The position numbers and the translations under genes were made by a program. Below are positions 7,871 to 16,275 of a DNA stretch of 53,621 nt, piece after piece; the stretch's first letter is position 1, and each line of letters opens with the position of its first letter. The DNA is from Nostoc sp. WHI. Its GTDB lineage: Bacteria > Cyanobacteriota > Cyanobacteriia > Cyanobacteriales > Nostocaceae. The stretch spans positions 1 through 53,621 of the forward strand of contig NZ_WBKM01000285.1 of the NCBI RefSeq assembly GCF_015714725.1, read 5' to 3'. A model generated the notes under the pieces. It was not told the DNA's origin. It saw only the letters and a list, made by a program, of their open reading frames with translations, and ran no database searches.

Positions 7871-10099
7871 GTGGTTCAAACTAGTCTAAATCCTCATATA
7901 ACTCCAGCTTCGGAAAATGAACCAAGTTACGGACAATTGTTTGCCGTATTTGTGCGGAGATTTCCTTGGTTCTTAATAGTATTTATTAGTTCTCTTGCTA
8001 TTGCAGGCATGGTAACTTTTAAAACGAAACCTACTTATAAAAGTTCGATGCAACTATTAGTAGAACCTAACTATCAAGGTAAGACAAAAGGTGCTGATTT
8101 AGACAACCAGTTTACCGATTCTAATGTTGTGATAGATACAGCTACCCAGCTTAACTTGATGCAAAGTTCGGGACTTATCCAAAAAGCAGTTGATAAACTT
8201 CAATCTGATTATCCAGACATAAGTACAGCTGAAATTAAAGCTTCTTTGGTCTTAACTCAATTAAGGAGCAAAGAAGATAATATCGCTATTAAAATCTTTC
8301 AAGTTGAATACACTGCTGGAGATCCAGAAAAGACACAAAAAATTCTGAGTGCAATTCGACAAGTTTATGTAGAATATAACAAACAACAACAGAATTCGCG
8401 TTTACAAAAAGGTTTACAAATTATCAGAGAACAGTTAAGTAAAGCTAGTGAAGAAGTAAACGCGGCTGAAACAAATTTACAAAGGTTTCGGAGAAATCAG
8501 AACTTAATTGATCCAGAGTCACAGGCCAAAGCAATTGAGACAGCTTTGAACAATATTGCTCAAGAACGACAGACAACTCGCGCTCAATATGGGGAAACCT
8601 TAGCACGTCAAAAATCTTTGGAAGAACAACTAAACCGTTCTCCCCAAAATGCTTTAGTTGCTTCTCGTCTAAGTCAGTCTACTCGCTATCAAAGCTTACT
8701 GAACGAAATCCAAAAAACCGAACTGGCATTAGCACAGGAACGCTTACGCTTTACAGATGAAACTCCGAGTGTGCAAAAGTTCAAAGAACAACTTCAAAGC
8801 CAGAAGGAATTATTGCAACAAGAAGTAGGAAGAGCTTTAGGCGGAAAATCTGCCGGTGCATTCACTTCCAAAGATTCTCTCCTCGAAAAAGGACAGCTCG
8901 GTGAAATTGATCTCAGCCTTGCCGGTCAGCTAGTAGAAACCCAGACCAATATAGTTGCTTTAACTGCTCGCGATCAAACTTTGGCCCAGAAAGAAAACGA
9001 GCTGCGTTTTGAAATCAAACGTTTTCCGCCTCTGTTGGCTTATTACAATCGGATGCTACCACAGTTGCAATTTAGTCGTGAAAGATTAGAGCAGCTTTTA
9101 AGAGCAGAACAGCAATTGCGGCAAGAACTTTCCAAGGGTGGATTTAATTGGGAAGTTGTAGAAGATCCCCAAATAGGCGCACAATTAGGCCCCAATCTTC
9201 AACAGAACTTGCTGTTAGGTGCTGTGGTTGGGTTCATGTTAGGAGGCATTGCTGCTTTTATTCGGGAATCGGCTGATGATGCAGTTCACACCACTGCTGA
9301 ATTAGAGAAGCAAATGGCCATGCCGTTGTTGGGAACAACTCCCAAATTACCACCAGCCAAACCCAAAGAATCAATGATCAAGTTGCCTTTTGGCAAGCCA
9401 GAAGTTCTCGCCCCCTGGACAATTCAGGTATTGCAATCTCCACCGCGTTGGGAATCGTTGGATCTGATTTACAAAAACATTGAACTTTTAAATACTGTCA
9501 CTAACTTGAAATCTTTGATGATTACCTCAGCTTTACCAGATGAGGGTAAGTCAGCTTTGGCGTTGGGTCTAGCAATGAGTGCTGCTCGTTTACACAAAAG
9601 GGTATTGCTGATTGATGCCAACCTACGCGATCCCAGTGTACACGAACAGCTAAATCTTCCTAATGAACAGGGGCTTTCAACTCTACTCGCTAGTGATGCA
9701 ACTTTACCCAACCAGATTAGTATTCAATACTCAGGGTCAGCCTACATCGATATTTTGACCGCCGGCCCAAAACCTGCTGACCCAGCTAATCTATTGAGTT
9801 CCCCTCGGATGATGCAATTGATGGCAGCATTTGAGGAAAACTATGATTTGGTACTCATAGATGCTTCGCCGGTTCTCGGCTTGGTGGATGCTATGCTTAC
9901 GGCATCGTCTTGTCGTAGCGTGGTCATGGTAGCAAGCATTGGTATTGTAACGCGAAGCCAGCTTAATCAAGCGACAGCCATGCTGAGTAAGTTAAACCTG
10001 ATTGGAGTTGTCGCTAACGGCGTATCAAACTCTAGCAGTAATTACGTACCTTATATCAAACAACAGCAATTAGCCTTGCGACAAGTTGTGGAAAAATAG
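7871..10099 (+). CDS. Wzz/Wzc-like polysaccharide co-polymerase with C-terminal tyrosine-kinase-type ATPase
   Basis: Inner-membrane protein controlling chain length and export of polysaccharide. Order of parts: a Wzz domain with a first membrane segment (FPWFLIVFISSLAIAGMVTF), a long periplasmic coiled coil rich in Q, E and K, a second membrane segment (LLLGAVVGFMLGGIAAF), then a BY-kinase domain. The kinase has Walker A in SALPDEGKS, Walker A' in LLIDANLRDP and Walker B in DLVLIDASPV. The C-terminal tail has only two Tyr (NYVPYIKQQQ), few for a cluster-type autokinase. GTG at 7871 is chosen over TTG at 7832, because AAGGA lies about ten bases before it and the upstream segment looks like an interspersed repeat. 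It closes the glycan block. Confidence 0.88.
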   Translation: MVQTSLNPHITPASENEPSYGQLFAVFVRRFPWFLIVFISSLAIAGMVTFKTKPTYKSSMQLLVEPNYQGKTKGADLDNQFTDSNVVIDTATQLNLMQSSGLIQKAVDKLQSDYPDISTAEIKASLVLTQLRSKEDNIAIKIFQVEYTAGDPEKTQKILSAIRQVYVEYNKQQQNSRLQKGLQIIREQLSKASEEVNAAETNLQRFRRNQNLIDPESQAKAIETALNNIAQERQTTRAQYGETLARQKSLEEQLNRSPQNALVASRLSQSTRYQSLLNEIQKTELALAQERLRFTDETPSVQKFKEQLQSQKELLQQEVGRALGGKSAGAFTSKDSLLEKGQLGEIDLSLAGQLVETQTNIVALTARDQTLAQKENELRFEIKRFPPLLAYYNRMLPQLQFSRERLEQLLRAEQQLRQELSKGGFNWEVVEDPQIGAQLGPNLQQNLLLGAVVGFMLGGIAAFIRESADDAVHTTAELEKQMAMPLLGTTPKLPPAKPKESMIKLPFGKPEVLAPWTIQVLQSPPRWESLDLIYKNIELLNTVTNLKSLMITSALPDEGKSALALGLAMSAARLHKRVLLIDANLRDPSVHEQLNLPNEQGLSTLLASDATLPNQISIQYSGSAYIDILTAGPKPADPANLLSSPRMMQLMAAFEENYDLVLIDASPVLGLVDAMLTASSCRSVVMVASIGIVTRSQLNQATAMLSKLNLIGVVANGVSNSSSNYVPYIKQQQLALRQVVEK

Positions 10100-10185
10100 C
10101 TAAGTAGATTGGGCATACAGTACGCCAGTTTCCACGACTGGCTTCTGTATTGCACACAACTAAAACAGCTATAGCAACAACAGCG

Positions 10186-11151
10186 ATGACTCACTACATT
10201 TTAAAAGCCTCAAAAGAAACCGTGCATCTGGGTGGTTTTTCTCATCTGCTAGAACCAGCACTTACGATTAATTCTGGCGACACTGTTGACGTAGAAACTT
10301 ATAGTGGTTACTACGTTTACGACAAAGCACCACCAGAGTTTCTCACACCAGAATTTATTGACATCTGCCAAAATCTTCTACCAGAACGCAAAGTTGCTGG
10401 GGGGCCGCATTTACTCACAGGGCCAATTTATGTGCAGGATGCAGAACCAGGGGATGTTTTAGAAGTACAATTAGAAGCGATCGCACCTCGTTTACCTATA
10501 GGCTTCAATGCAATTCGTACAGGTTGGGGAGCTTTGCCACATCAGTTTCCTCAACCCGCCTTAAGATTCATTCCTCTTGATTTAGTAAACAATATCGCTG
10601 AATTTCCGGCGGGTGCTGACATAAAAATTCCCCTCAAACCGTTTTTTGGTATTCTTGGTGTTGCTACCTCAGAAACGTCTCGAACTTCTGTCCCACCAGG
10701 CTCTTACGGCGGTAATATCGACAACCGCGAACTACAAGCAGGTTCTCGTTTATTTTTGCCAATTTTCGTACCAGGTGCGTTATTTTCTATTGGTGATGGG
10801 CATTCTGCACAGGGAGACGGCGAAGTAAATGTTACCGCCATTGAAACTTCCATGAACGGTAGAATTACCCTGAAACTTCGCAAGGATTTACAACTAACAA
10901 CACCAATCGCCGAAACTCCAACTCATATCATCACAATGGGCTTTGCTCAAACTTTAGATGAAGCCTTAGAATGGGCTTTAAAAAACATGATTGATTTTCT
11001 GGAACGCTTCATCAATTTGTCGCCAGAAGATGCTTATGTATTGTGTAGTTTAGCTGTGAATTTTCATATCACTCAAGTTGTGAACAGTCCCCAGAAGGGT
11101 GTGCATGGAATGTTACCTAAATCAATTTTGCCCAAGAATATTAATTTATAA
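10186..11151 (+). CDS. Acetamidase/formamidase family amidohydrolase
   Basis: A 321-aa predicted cytosolic enzyme that hydrolyses formamide or short amides to ammonia and the acid. Recognised from the FmdA/AmdA layout: an N-terminal beta segment (EPALTINSGDTVDVETYSG), GGPHLLTGPIYVQDAEPGD, the central IPLKPFFGILGVA followed by PPGSYGGNIDNRE, and the C-terminal GDGHSAQGDGEVNVTAIE. The ATG at 10186 is preferred; a TTG 36 bases upstream is also in frame. It stands 86 bases downstream of the Wzc-like gene with no shared logic, so it is probably an independent unit for nitrogen salvage. Substrate range cannot be told from sequence. Confidence 0.85.
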   Translation: MTHYILKASKETVHLGGFSHLLEPALTINSGDTVDVETYSGYYVYDKAPPEFLTPEFIDICQNLLPERKVAGGPHLLTGPIYVQDAEPGDVLEVQLEAIAPRLPIGFNAIRTGWGALPHQFPQPALRFIPLDLVNNIAEFPAGADIKIPLKPFFGILGVATSETSRTSVPPGSYGGNIDNRELQAGSRLFLPIFVPGALFSIGDGHSAQGDGEVNVTAIETSMNGRITLKLRKDLQLTTPIAETPTHIITMGFAQTLDEALEWALKNMIDFLERFINLSPEDAYVLCSLAVNFHITQVVNSPQKGVHGMLPKSILPKNINL

Positions 11152-11182
11152 TTTGGATCTGACTTGTGTGTACACCATAGCC

Positions 11183-11314
11183 CAATACCGTTCGGATAAG
11201 ATCCCCCCGCCTGTGGCGACCCCCTTTTTAAAGGGGTAAAAGAGATATGAGCAAGCCAATTTATCGGGGGTTTGGGGGGATCTCCGCTCAATAAACAAGT
11301 TAACTGAACCGTTG
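11183..11314. repeat. Inverted-repeat element, GATCCCCCC family, copy 2
   Basis: Left end CAATACCGTTCGGATAAGATC, right end running through ATAAACAAGTTAACTGAACC to about 11314. Inside are the same core halves as copy 1: CCCCCCGCCTGTGGCGACCC and GGGGTTTGGGGGGATCTCCG. The right end matches the left end of copy 3 (45068) in reverse complement, showing that the two are full-length relatives in opposite orientation. Confidence 0.8.
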
Positions 11315-11408
11315 CATCATAGCCGAACTCACGGACATATTTGAGCGCTGACTTTATTTGTGCAGCCACAATTTTATAATTATCAGGTATATTTGCTGAC
11401 TACTTTAT

Positions 11409-11471
11409 CAAAATGCCTAATTGCTTTATCAAAATACCTAATTTCTTTCTCAAAATATCTAATTACTTACT
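11409..11471. repeat. 21-bp tandem repeat, three units
   Basis: Units at 11409-11429, 11430-11450 and 11451-11471. Each starts CAAAAT, contains CTAATT and differs from the others at a few positions. It abuts the 62-bp tandem array directly. No reading frame of note. Confidence 0.75.
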
Positions 11472-11475
11472 CCAA

Positions 11476-11736
11476 ATGAGCTTTTACTTATTCAAACCCC
11501 AGTTTGCTTTCTCATTTTGGTGTTTTCCGCAAGTCAAATAAGCTTTTACTTATTCAAACCCCAGTTTGCTTTCTTATTTCAGTGTTTTCCGCAAGTAAAA
11601 GCTCATTCGACTTAAGTCAAATGAGCTTTTACTTATTCAAACCCCAGTTTGCTTTCTCATTTTGGTGTTTTCCGCAAGTCAAATGAGCTTTTACTTATTC
11701 AAATCCCAGTTTGCTTTCTTATTTCAGTGTTTTAGG
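11476..11736. repeat. 62-bp tandem repeat array, four units, with a 40-bp palindrome
   Basis: Units begin at 11476, 11538, 11621 and 11683, each with ATGAGCTTTTACTTATTCAA or a one-base variant and each containing CCCAGTTTGCTTTCT and GTGTTTTCCGCAAGTCAA. Units alternate between two inner versions: CTCATTTTGG in units 1 and 3, CTTATTTCAG in units 2 and 4. Unit 2 is 83 bases because 21 extra bases follow its end. Those bases together with the start of unit 3 form a near-perfect 40-bp palindrome (11594-11633) centred on GACTTAAGTC. The array is not CRISPR: units abut and no spacers differ. Confidence 0.85.
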
Positions 11737-11739
11737 CAA

Positions 11740-12132
11740 AGCGTAGGTTGGTTGAAGAACCTACTAACCCCGCTCTAACTGCTGCAAGTTTCGAGGTCGT
11801 TGTGTAATTTAGTTTAATTTTAAACTTAACTCAAAGCGATCATCCTATTAAAAGGATGTTTTAAAACTGTATTTTGCTCTCATGTTTAGCACACTGATGC
11901 TTCTCATTACATGGCTAAAACCTGAATTTTTCCTTGCACTTAAGCCAGTGTAGAACAGCAAAATTATATCTTGCGAGACTTTTAAAACATCCTCTAAACG
12001 CAGCGAAATGGAGTGAAGTATCTCGTTATGTACCTAAAGCCTTACGTTCTTCACTCCATTTCATTCAACTCAGAATAAAAAAGTTGTACCTTCTTAGTCA
12101 TTGCCACGCACCAATACATCACAAAGAATAAC
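11740..12132. repeat. Two nested inverted repeats in non-coding DNA
   Basis: AGGATGTTTTAAAA (11853-11866) pairs perfectly with TTTTAAAACATCCT (11980-11993), with a further inner match ATTTTGCT/AGCAAAAT. A second perfect 14-bp hairpin pairs 12005-12018 (GAAATGGAGTGAAG) with 12049-12062. The rest has no recognisable gene. The hairpins may be terminators for the FMN reductase gene, which ends at 12133 on the other strand, or small element remnants. Confidence 0.55.
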
Positions 12133-12714
12133 TTAGTTGAGCTTTACTAATATTTGTGTTAAGGTATACCCTAACTTTTGAATAGATTCCTGCTGTTTAG
12201 CATCTTTTAACGTGCTATCGGTATTAAAGGCTTCGTAAGCCTTAGGTACAGCTATCTGATCAGGAAGTACCAAAACTTTGATGTTTTCCAGAATAGACCG
12301 CAGATGAACCAATCCCCGCAGACCACCAAGAGCACCTGGGGAAGCGCTCATAATAGTAGCAACCTTACCTGTAAAAGCAGCCAACGGTGCTTCATTTGGA
12401 TCTGCTGGACGAGATGCCCAGTCAATGGCATTCTTCAAAACTGCTGTGAGCGAACTGTTATATTCAGGCGAAGCAATCAGCAATCCTTGATGAGCAATCA
12501 TCAAGTCTTTAAAAGTCCGGGCGTTGGCAGGTAGTCCTTCTTGAGCTTCCAAATCTTCATCAAAAAGAGGTAAGGGCAAATCACGTAGGTCTATATAAGT
12601 CACTTCTGCACCTGCTGCCTGAGCGCCAGCTGCCGCGATTTTTACTAATTTTTTGTTGTACGAATCAATACGGGTGCTGCCAGCAAAGGCTAGGATTTTG
12701 GGTGTGGATGTCAT
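12133..12714 (-). CDS. NADPH-dependent FMN reductase family protein
   Basis: A flavodoxin-like oxidoreductase of 193 aa that binds FMN and uses NAD(P)H to reduce flavin, quinones, azo compounds or metals. Seen: the phosphate-binding loop FAGSTRIDSYNKKL near the N-terminus, the linker LPLPLFDEDLEAQEGLP, and the family signature LLIASPEYNSSLTAVLKNAIDW that contacts the isoalloxazine ring. Length fits the family (about 180-200 aa). It is on the opposite strand to the preceding genes and stands alone between repeat-rich spacers. The precise substrate is not predictable. Confidence 0.9.
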   Translation of the reverse strand: MTSTPKILAFAGSTRIDSYNKKLVKIAAAGAQAAGAEVTYIDLRDLPLPLFDEDLEAQEGLPANARTFKDLMIAHQGLLIASPEYNSSLTAVLKNAIDWASRPADPNEAPLAAFTGKVATIMSASPGALGGLRGLVHLRSILENIKVLVLPDQIAVPKAYEAFNTDSTLKDAKQQESIQKLGYTLTQILVKLN

Positions 12715-12983
12715 AGTTGTCGGTTTGATGTGTAAAGATTTGCTAATTCATCTGTATTATCCTATTTTTAGGCGATCGCTTTTGGCTACCTTTAGATTTT
12801 CTTTATAAACGCTTTATGTTTTTATCCAGAAAGCAACATCTTGACAGCGAACGCTCGTTTGATTTACAGTTTATACTGGCTTTTTTCGATCAACTCTTAA
12901 GGGCGATCGCATCTACATTCCTCTCCCCCACTATACTTAGTTTCAATATTGACGTTTAATTTTTAACAGTATTTTCTCATTAA
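12715..12983. other. Intergenic stretch with no recognisable gene
   Basis: AT-rich DNA with two HIP1-type sites (near 12773 and 12903) between the FMN reductase start and the transposase remnant. It should contain the promoter of the reductase gene. No clear elements were identified. Confidence 0.4.
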
Positions 12984-13179
12984 TTATTTAAGATTGCTAT
13001 ATTGCTACCTCTTGTCTCTGATAATAATGATGCAACCTTGGATGAACTGCGTATACTTTTAGAACAAAAAACCGGAGTTTTGATAGGTCGCTCAACCCTA
13101 GATAGAATGTTGCGTCTTCTAGACTTAAAACTAAAAAAAAACACTGTACCCCACCGAAAAAGAGACTGAAAGAGTTCAA

Positions 13180-13270
13180 TAGACCTCTTGCATAAATAAT
13201 TTTTTGTCTCACGCAAAGGCGCAAAGGCGCAAAGAAGAAAGCGAAAAGAAGGACTTTTGCAAGAGGTCTA
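13180..13270. mobile_element. 91-bp MITE-like element inside the IS630 gene
   Basis: Terminal inverted repeats TAGACCTCTTGCA (13180-13192) and TGCAAGAGGTCTA (13258-13270). The centre holds repeated GCGCAAAG motifs. Removing it plus one flanking A joins GTTCAA to TTATTAAGG in the transposase frame (ERVQ then LLRVGFW), direct evidence that it was inserted into a once continuous gene. Confidence 0.85.
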
Positions 13271-13779
13271 ATTATTAAGGGTGGGATTTTGGAAAACAGT
13301 TCAGGGGATTCTAGCTGAAAACCTTATCTTCATTGACGAATCTGGTATTAATTTATCTTTAGTACGATTATTTGCGCGTGCCCCAAAAGGAAAAAGAGCG
13401 CGAGGCGAACGTCCTATCAAACGAGGAAGAAACGTCTCCTTAATTGCTGCAATTGGTTTCAAAGGCGTAATTACTCAAATCAGTCTTCTTGGCGCTACAG
13501 ATGGACTTACCTTTGAGGCATTTGTTTCCCAAAAGTTACTTCCCAAGCTATGGAAAGGGGCAGTTGAAGTCGATTGATAATTGCTCGATTCATAAAGGTA
13601 AAGAAATTGAAGCAATGATTCAAGCGGCGGGAGCAAGTCTTATTTATTTACCGCCTTACTCTCCTGATTTTTCACCCATTGAAAACTGTTGGTCAAAAAT
13701 CAAGAGTATACTACGTTCTATTGGTGCCAGAAATTATCCTTCTTTAGCCAAAGCAATTGAAGAGGCTTTTAATAAAGTC

Positions 13780-13870
13780 AGGACTTACGCAAACAATAGC
13801 CGAAACCTTGATTTTCAGGTAGGGGCAATTCATGAATTGCCCCTACAGCGTGTAGTTTTGCGTAAGTCCT
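13780..13870. mobile_element. 91-bp MITE-like element inside the IS630 C-terminal codons
   Basis: Ends AGGACTTACGCAAA and TTTGCGTAAGTCCT are inverted repeats; an inner hairpin GTAGGGGCAATTCATG / ATGAATTGCCCCTAC forms the centre. AAAGT occurs on both sides. Deleting the element with one AAAGT restores AATAAAGTGTCTTTA (NKVSL) in the transposase frame, consistent with a 5-bp target duplication. Small relics of the same AGGACTTACG end occur elsewhere, for example near 32146. Confidence 0.85.
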
Positions 13871-13937
13871 AAAAGTGTCTTTAAAAGATATCCAAGGCTG
13901 GTTTACTCATTGTTGTTACTGTACCTCATTAGACTAG

Positions 13938-14377
13938 GAAACGCTATAGTATAATGAGAAGTAAATCTTTGGATGGCGGGCTTCTAGACAGCTTAGTTGT
14001 TCAAAAATCAAACAGGAGTCCTATCGTTGGGTATCTAAGTACTCAAGAAGCAATTTTTATTGCCTTAGTAAGAAATTATTTGGTGCTGAGTGCTGACGCA
14101 TAGCGCTTCTGGCGCTTCGAGACTGGCTTTAGCAGTGTTTCTCTCCGCCTTATGCCTCCTGCCTTTTTAAGGATAAGTCTTGAAACGGAGATAATATTAG
14201 CTGTACTTTGCGTCCTATTGCTAGCCCGCAGTTGTTAACCTTTGATAAACTTTAACAAAATAACTGTTAAAAAATCTAAAAATTTTAGTAAAAATACTCA
14301 CTGCATTCACCACCCTTGTATTTTTAGATAAATATAGTTTTTTAGATATATTTGTAAAGTTTTGGGGAGTCTAGCAC
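13938..14377. other. Intergenic stretch before the second GT4
   Basis: No gene seen. TATAAT at about 13950 could be a -10 box but has no convincing -35. A short GC-rich interspersed repeat (GACGCATAGCGCTTCTGGCG) lies near 14094-14113. The 150 bases before the GT4 start are AT-rich and probably hold its promoter. Confidence 0.4.
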
Positions 14378-15568
14378 ATGAAGATACTGGTACTGAGTTG
14401 GGAGTTTCCGCCAAGGATTGTTGGGGGAATTGCGCGTCATGTAGCAGAATTGTACCCGGAACTAATAAAACTAGGGCATGAAGTTCACCTGATCACGGCG
14501 GAGTTTGGTCAGGCATCGATGTATGAGGTAGTTGAAGGAGTAAACGTGCATCGGGTGCCAGTCGCCCATAGTAACGATTTTTTCCACTGGGTAGTCAATC
14601 TCAACCTGAGTATGGGACATCACGGTGGTAAGTTGATCCTGGAGGAAGGAACCTTTGATTTAATTCATGCCCATGACTGGTTAGTAGGAGATGCTGCGAT
14701 CGCTCTGAAGCATAATTTTAAAATACCACTAATTTCTACCATCCACGCTACGGAATACGGACGCCATAACGGTATTCACACAGATATCCAAGGCTATATT
14801 AATAGCAAAGAAACCTTGCTGGCTTACAACGCTTGGCGGATTATTGTTTGCAGTCAGTATATGCGCCGAGAAGTACAACGAGCATTGCACAGTCCTTGGG
14901 ACAAAATTGATGTTATTTATAACGGTATCCGAGCCGAAAAGAAACAACATCACATAAATTTTCATCCTCTGGATTTTCGCCGCCAATTTGCTACAGATGA
15001 TGAGAAAATCGTCTACTACCTCGGTCGCATGACCTACGAAAAGGGTGTACCTGTATTACTTAATGCCGCACCCAAAATACTTTGGGAAATGGGAGGTAAT
15101 GTTAAGTTTGTGATCGTTGGTGGCGGCAATACTGACCATCTCAAGCGCCAAGCTTGGAATTTGGGAATTTGGCATCATTGCTACTTTACAGGTTTTCTCT
15201 CTGATAAATACTTAGATAAATTTCAAACTGTCGCTGACTGTGCTGTGTTTCCTAGTCTTTACGAACCCTTTGGAATTGTGGCTTTAGAAAGCTTTGCTTC
15301 TCGTGTACCCGTAGTAGTTTCTGATACAGGTGGTTTCCCGGAAGTAGTGCAACACACCAAAACAGGTATTGTTACTTGGGTGAACAATTCCGATTCTTTA
15401 GCTTGGGGAATTTTGCAAGTGTTGAAAAATCCAGGATATCGGCAATGGCTGGTGGATAACGCTTATGAGGATCTAGAGCGGCGCTTTAGCTGGCCGAAAT
15501 TAGCCAAGCAAACTCAAGAAGTTTATCAGCGAGTTGTGCAAGAGCGATCGCAAATCGCGTGGTATTAA
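14378..15568 (+). CDS. Glycosyltransferase family 4 (glycogen-synthase-like N-terminus)
   Basis: A 396-aa GT-B enzyme. The N-terminus MKILVLSWEFPPRIVGGIARHV carries the Gly-rich acceptor loop, followed by LIHAHDWLVGDAAI and STIHATEYGRHNG, segments typical of starch/glycogen-synthase-like GT4 proteins. The C-terminal half has YLGRMTYEKGVPVLL and the donor-binding signature PSLYEPFGIVALESFASRVPVVVSD, with both Glu residues of the E-x7-E motif. A weak GGGG lies upstream of the ATG. Related cyanobacterial proteins often sit near alpha-glucan or glycolipid genes, but none is adjacent here. Product unknown; a glucosyltransferase role is inference. Confidence 0.85.
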   Translation: MKILVLSWEFPPRIVGGIARHVAELYPELIKLGHEVHLITAEFGQASMYEVVEGVNVHRVPVAHSNDFFHWVVNLNLSMGHHGGKLILEEGTFDLIHAHDWLVGDAAIALKHNFKIPLISTIHATEYGRHNGIHTDIQGYINSKETLLAYNAWRIIVCSQYMRREVQRALHSPWDKIDVIYNGIRAEKKQHHINFHPLDFRRQFATDDEKIVYYLGRMTYEKGVPVLLNAAPKILWEMGGNVKFVIVGGGNTDHLKRQAWNLGIWHHCYFTGFLSDKYLDKFQTVADCAVFPSLYEPFGIVALESFASRVPVVVSDTGGFPEVVQHTKTGIVTWVNNSDSLAWGILQVLKNPGYRQWLVDNAYEDLERRFSWPKLAKQTQEVYQRVVQERSQIAWY

Positions 15569-16055
15569 CTAGATTAAAATGTTTTAAATCTAACATCAAG
15601 TTCAGCTAAATTTAGTTGGACTTGATGTCATTACTGAATCAGGGAATGAAGTGAAGAAATATAAATATTCAATGAACTTGCATAAATACTGAAAAAACTT
15701 ATGATACATCCACAGCAGCCAGTGCTTCAGGAGAAAGTGAATAACTAATAACTTCTTTAATTTCTTGAGCAGAGTAAATTTAGCTGGCTTACGATGCCGT
15801 TTTTTCAATTACGTCATCAGTAACACTATAGGACTAGCCCTTTTAAGGTGGTGAGACGATCTCTCATTTTATTCGATTAACCTTGAAAGCGCTACTTTTA
15901 AGATTTACGCACTCTAGAAATAGACAGTAGTGTGCATGAGCAATCCTTGTAGGGTTAAGAAGTTCTCCCTCGCTCCGATTTCCCAAATTGGAAATGTAGT
16001 TTCCGCTTATGACGATGTTTTTCTATCTGACTTATATCTATTCTTTAAGTTATGA
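15569..16055. other. Intergenic stretch with no convincing gene
   Basis: Open frames here are short, Lys/Leu/Phe-rich and lack start signals. The base composition fits non-coding DNA. It ends in a possible gene remnant at 16056. Confidence 0.4.
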
Positions 16056-16172
16056 AGCCAACTGGAAATATCGCTAGAAGCAGATGAGAAAGAAGCTATA
16101 GCTGATGCACGCAATTATCTTTTTATCAATGCGGAAGTCCTAACTTTCTGGCGGCATTTTATGAATAAATAG
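16056..16172 (+). pseudogene. Possible C-terminal remnant of an unknown protein
   Basis: An open frame of 38 codons without a start, reading SQLEISLEADEKEAIADARN and ending TFWRHFMNK before a TAG stop. The acidic, alanine-rich helical text looks coding, while nothing upstream continues it (a TGA lies directly in front). It may be the tail of a lost gene. No family recognised. Confidence 0.25.
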
Positions 16173-16275
16173 CCGCGTAGTGAATGATGAATGAAATAGT
16201 TAAATAGAACTTGGGCGCACAGAAAAATTGCACTCAAATTTTATTGAAAATAAATCATAATTCAGGAAAATTGTC

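Larger units (their letters stand above)
12984..13937 (+). pseudogene. Decayed IS630-family transposase, interrupted by two miniature elements
   Basis: Three coding pieces together rebuild most of an IS630 (Tc1/mariner-like) transposase. Piece 1 (12984-13179) reads LPLVSDNNDATLDELRILL and then, after a one-base shift at a run of nine A (13132-13141), LYPTEKETERVQ. Piece 2 (from 13271) continues GFWKTVQGILAENLIFIDESG with the first catalytic Asp. Around 13575 a frameshift leads into DNCSIHKG (second Asp) and PPYSPDFSPIENCW (catalytic Glu). Piece 3, after a second insertion, ends KVSLKDIQGWFTHCCY, the usual C-terminus. The N-terminal helix-turn-helix part is missing. It cannot make an active enzyme. 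Confidence 0.88.

Noticed and set aside
11409..11736. Possible CRISPR array
   Set aside because: The repeated units adjoin each other without unique spacers of constant length, and no cas genes are nearby. It is a plain tandem repeat.
15602..15808. 68-aa minus-strand ORF
   Set aside because: Low-complexity Lys/Leu/Phe text, no ribosome site and no family resemblance.
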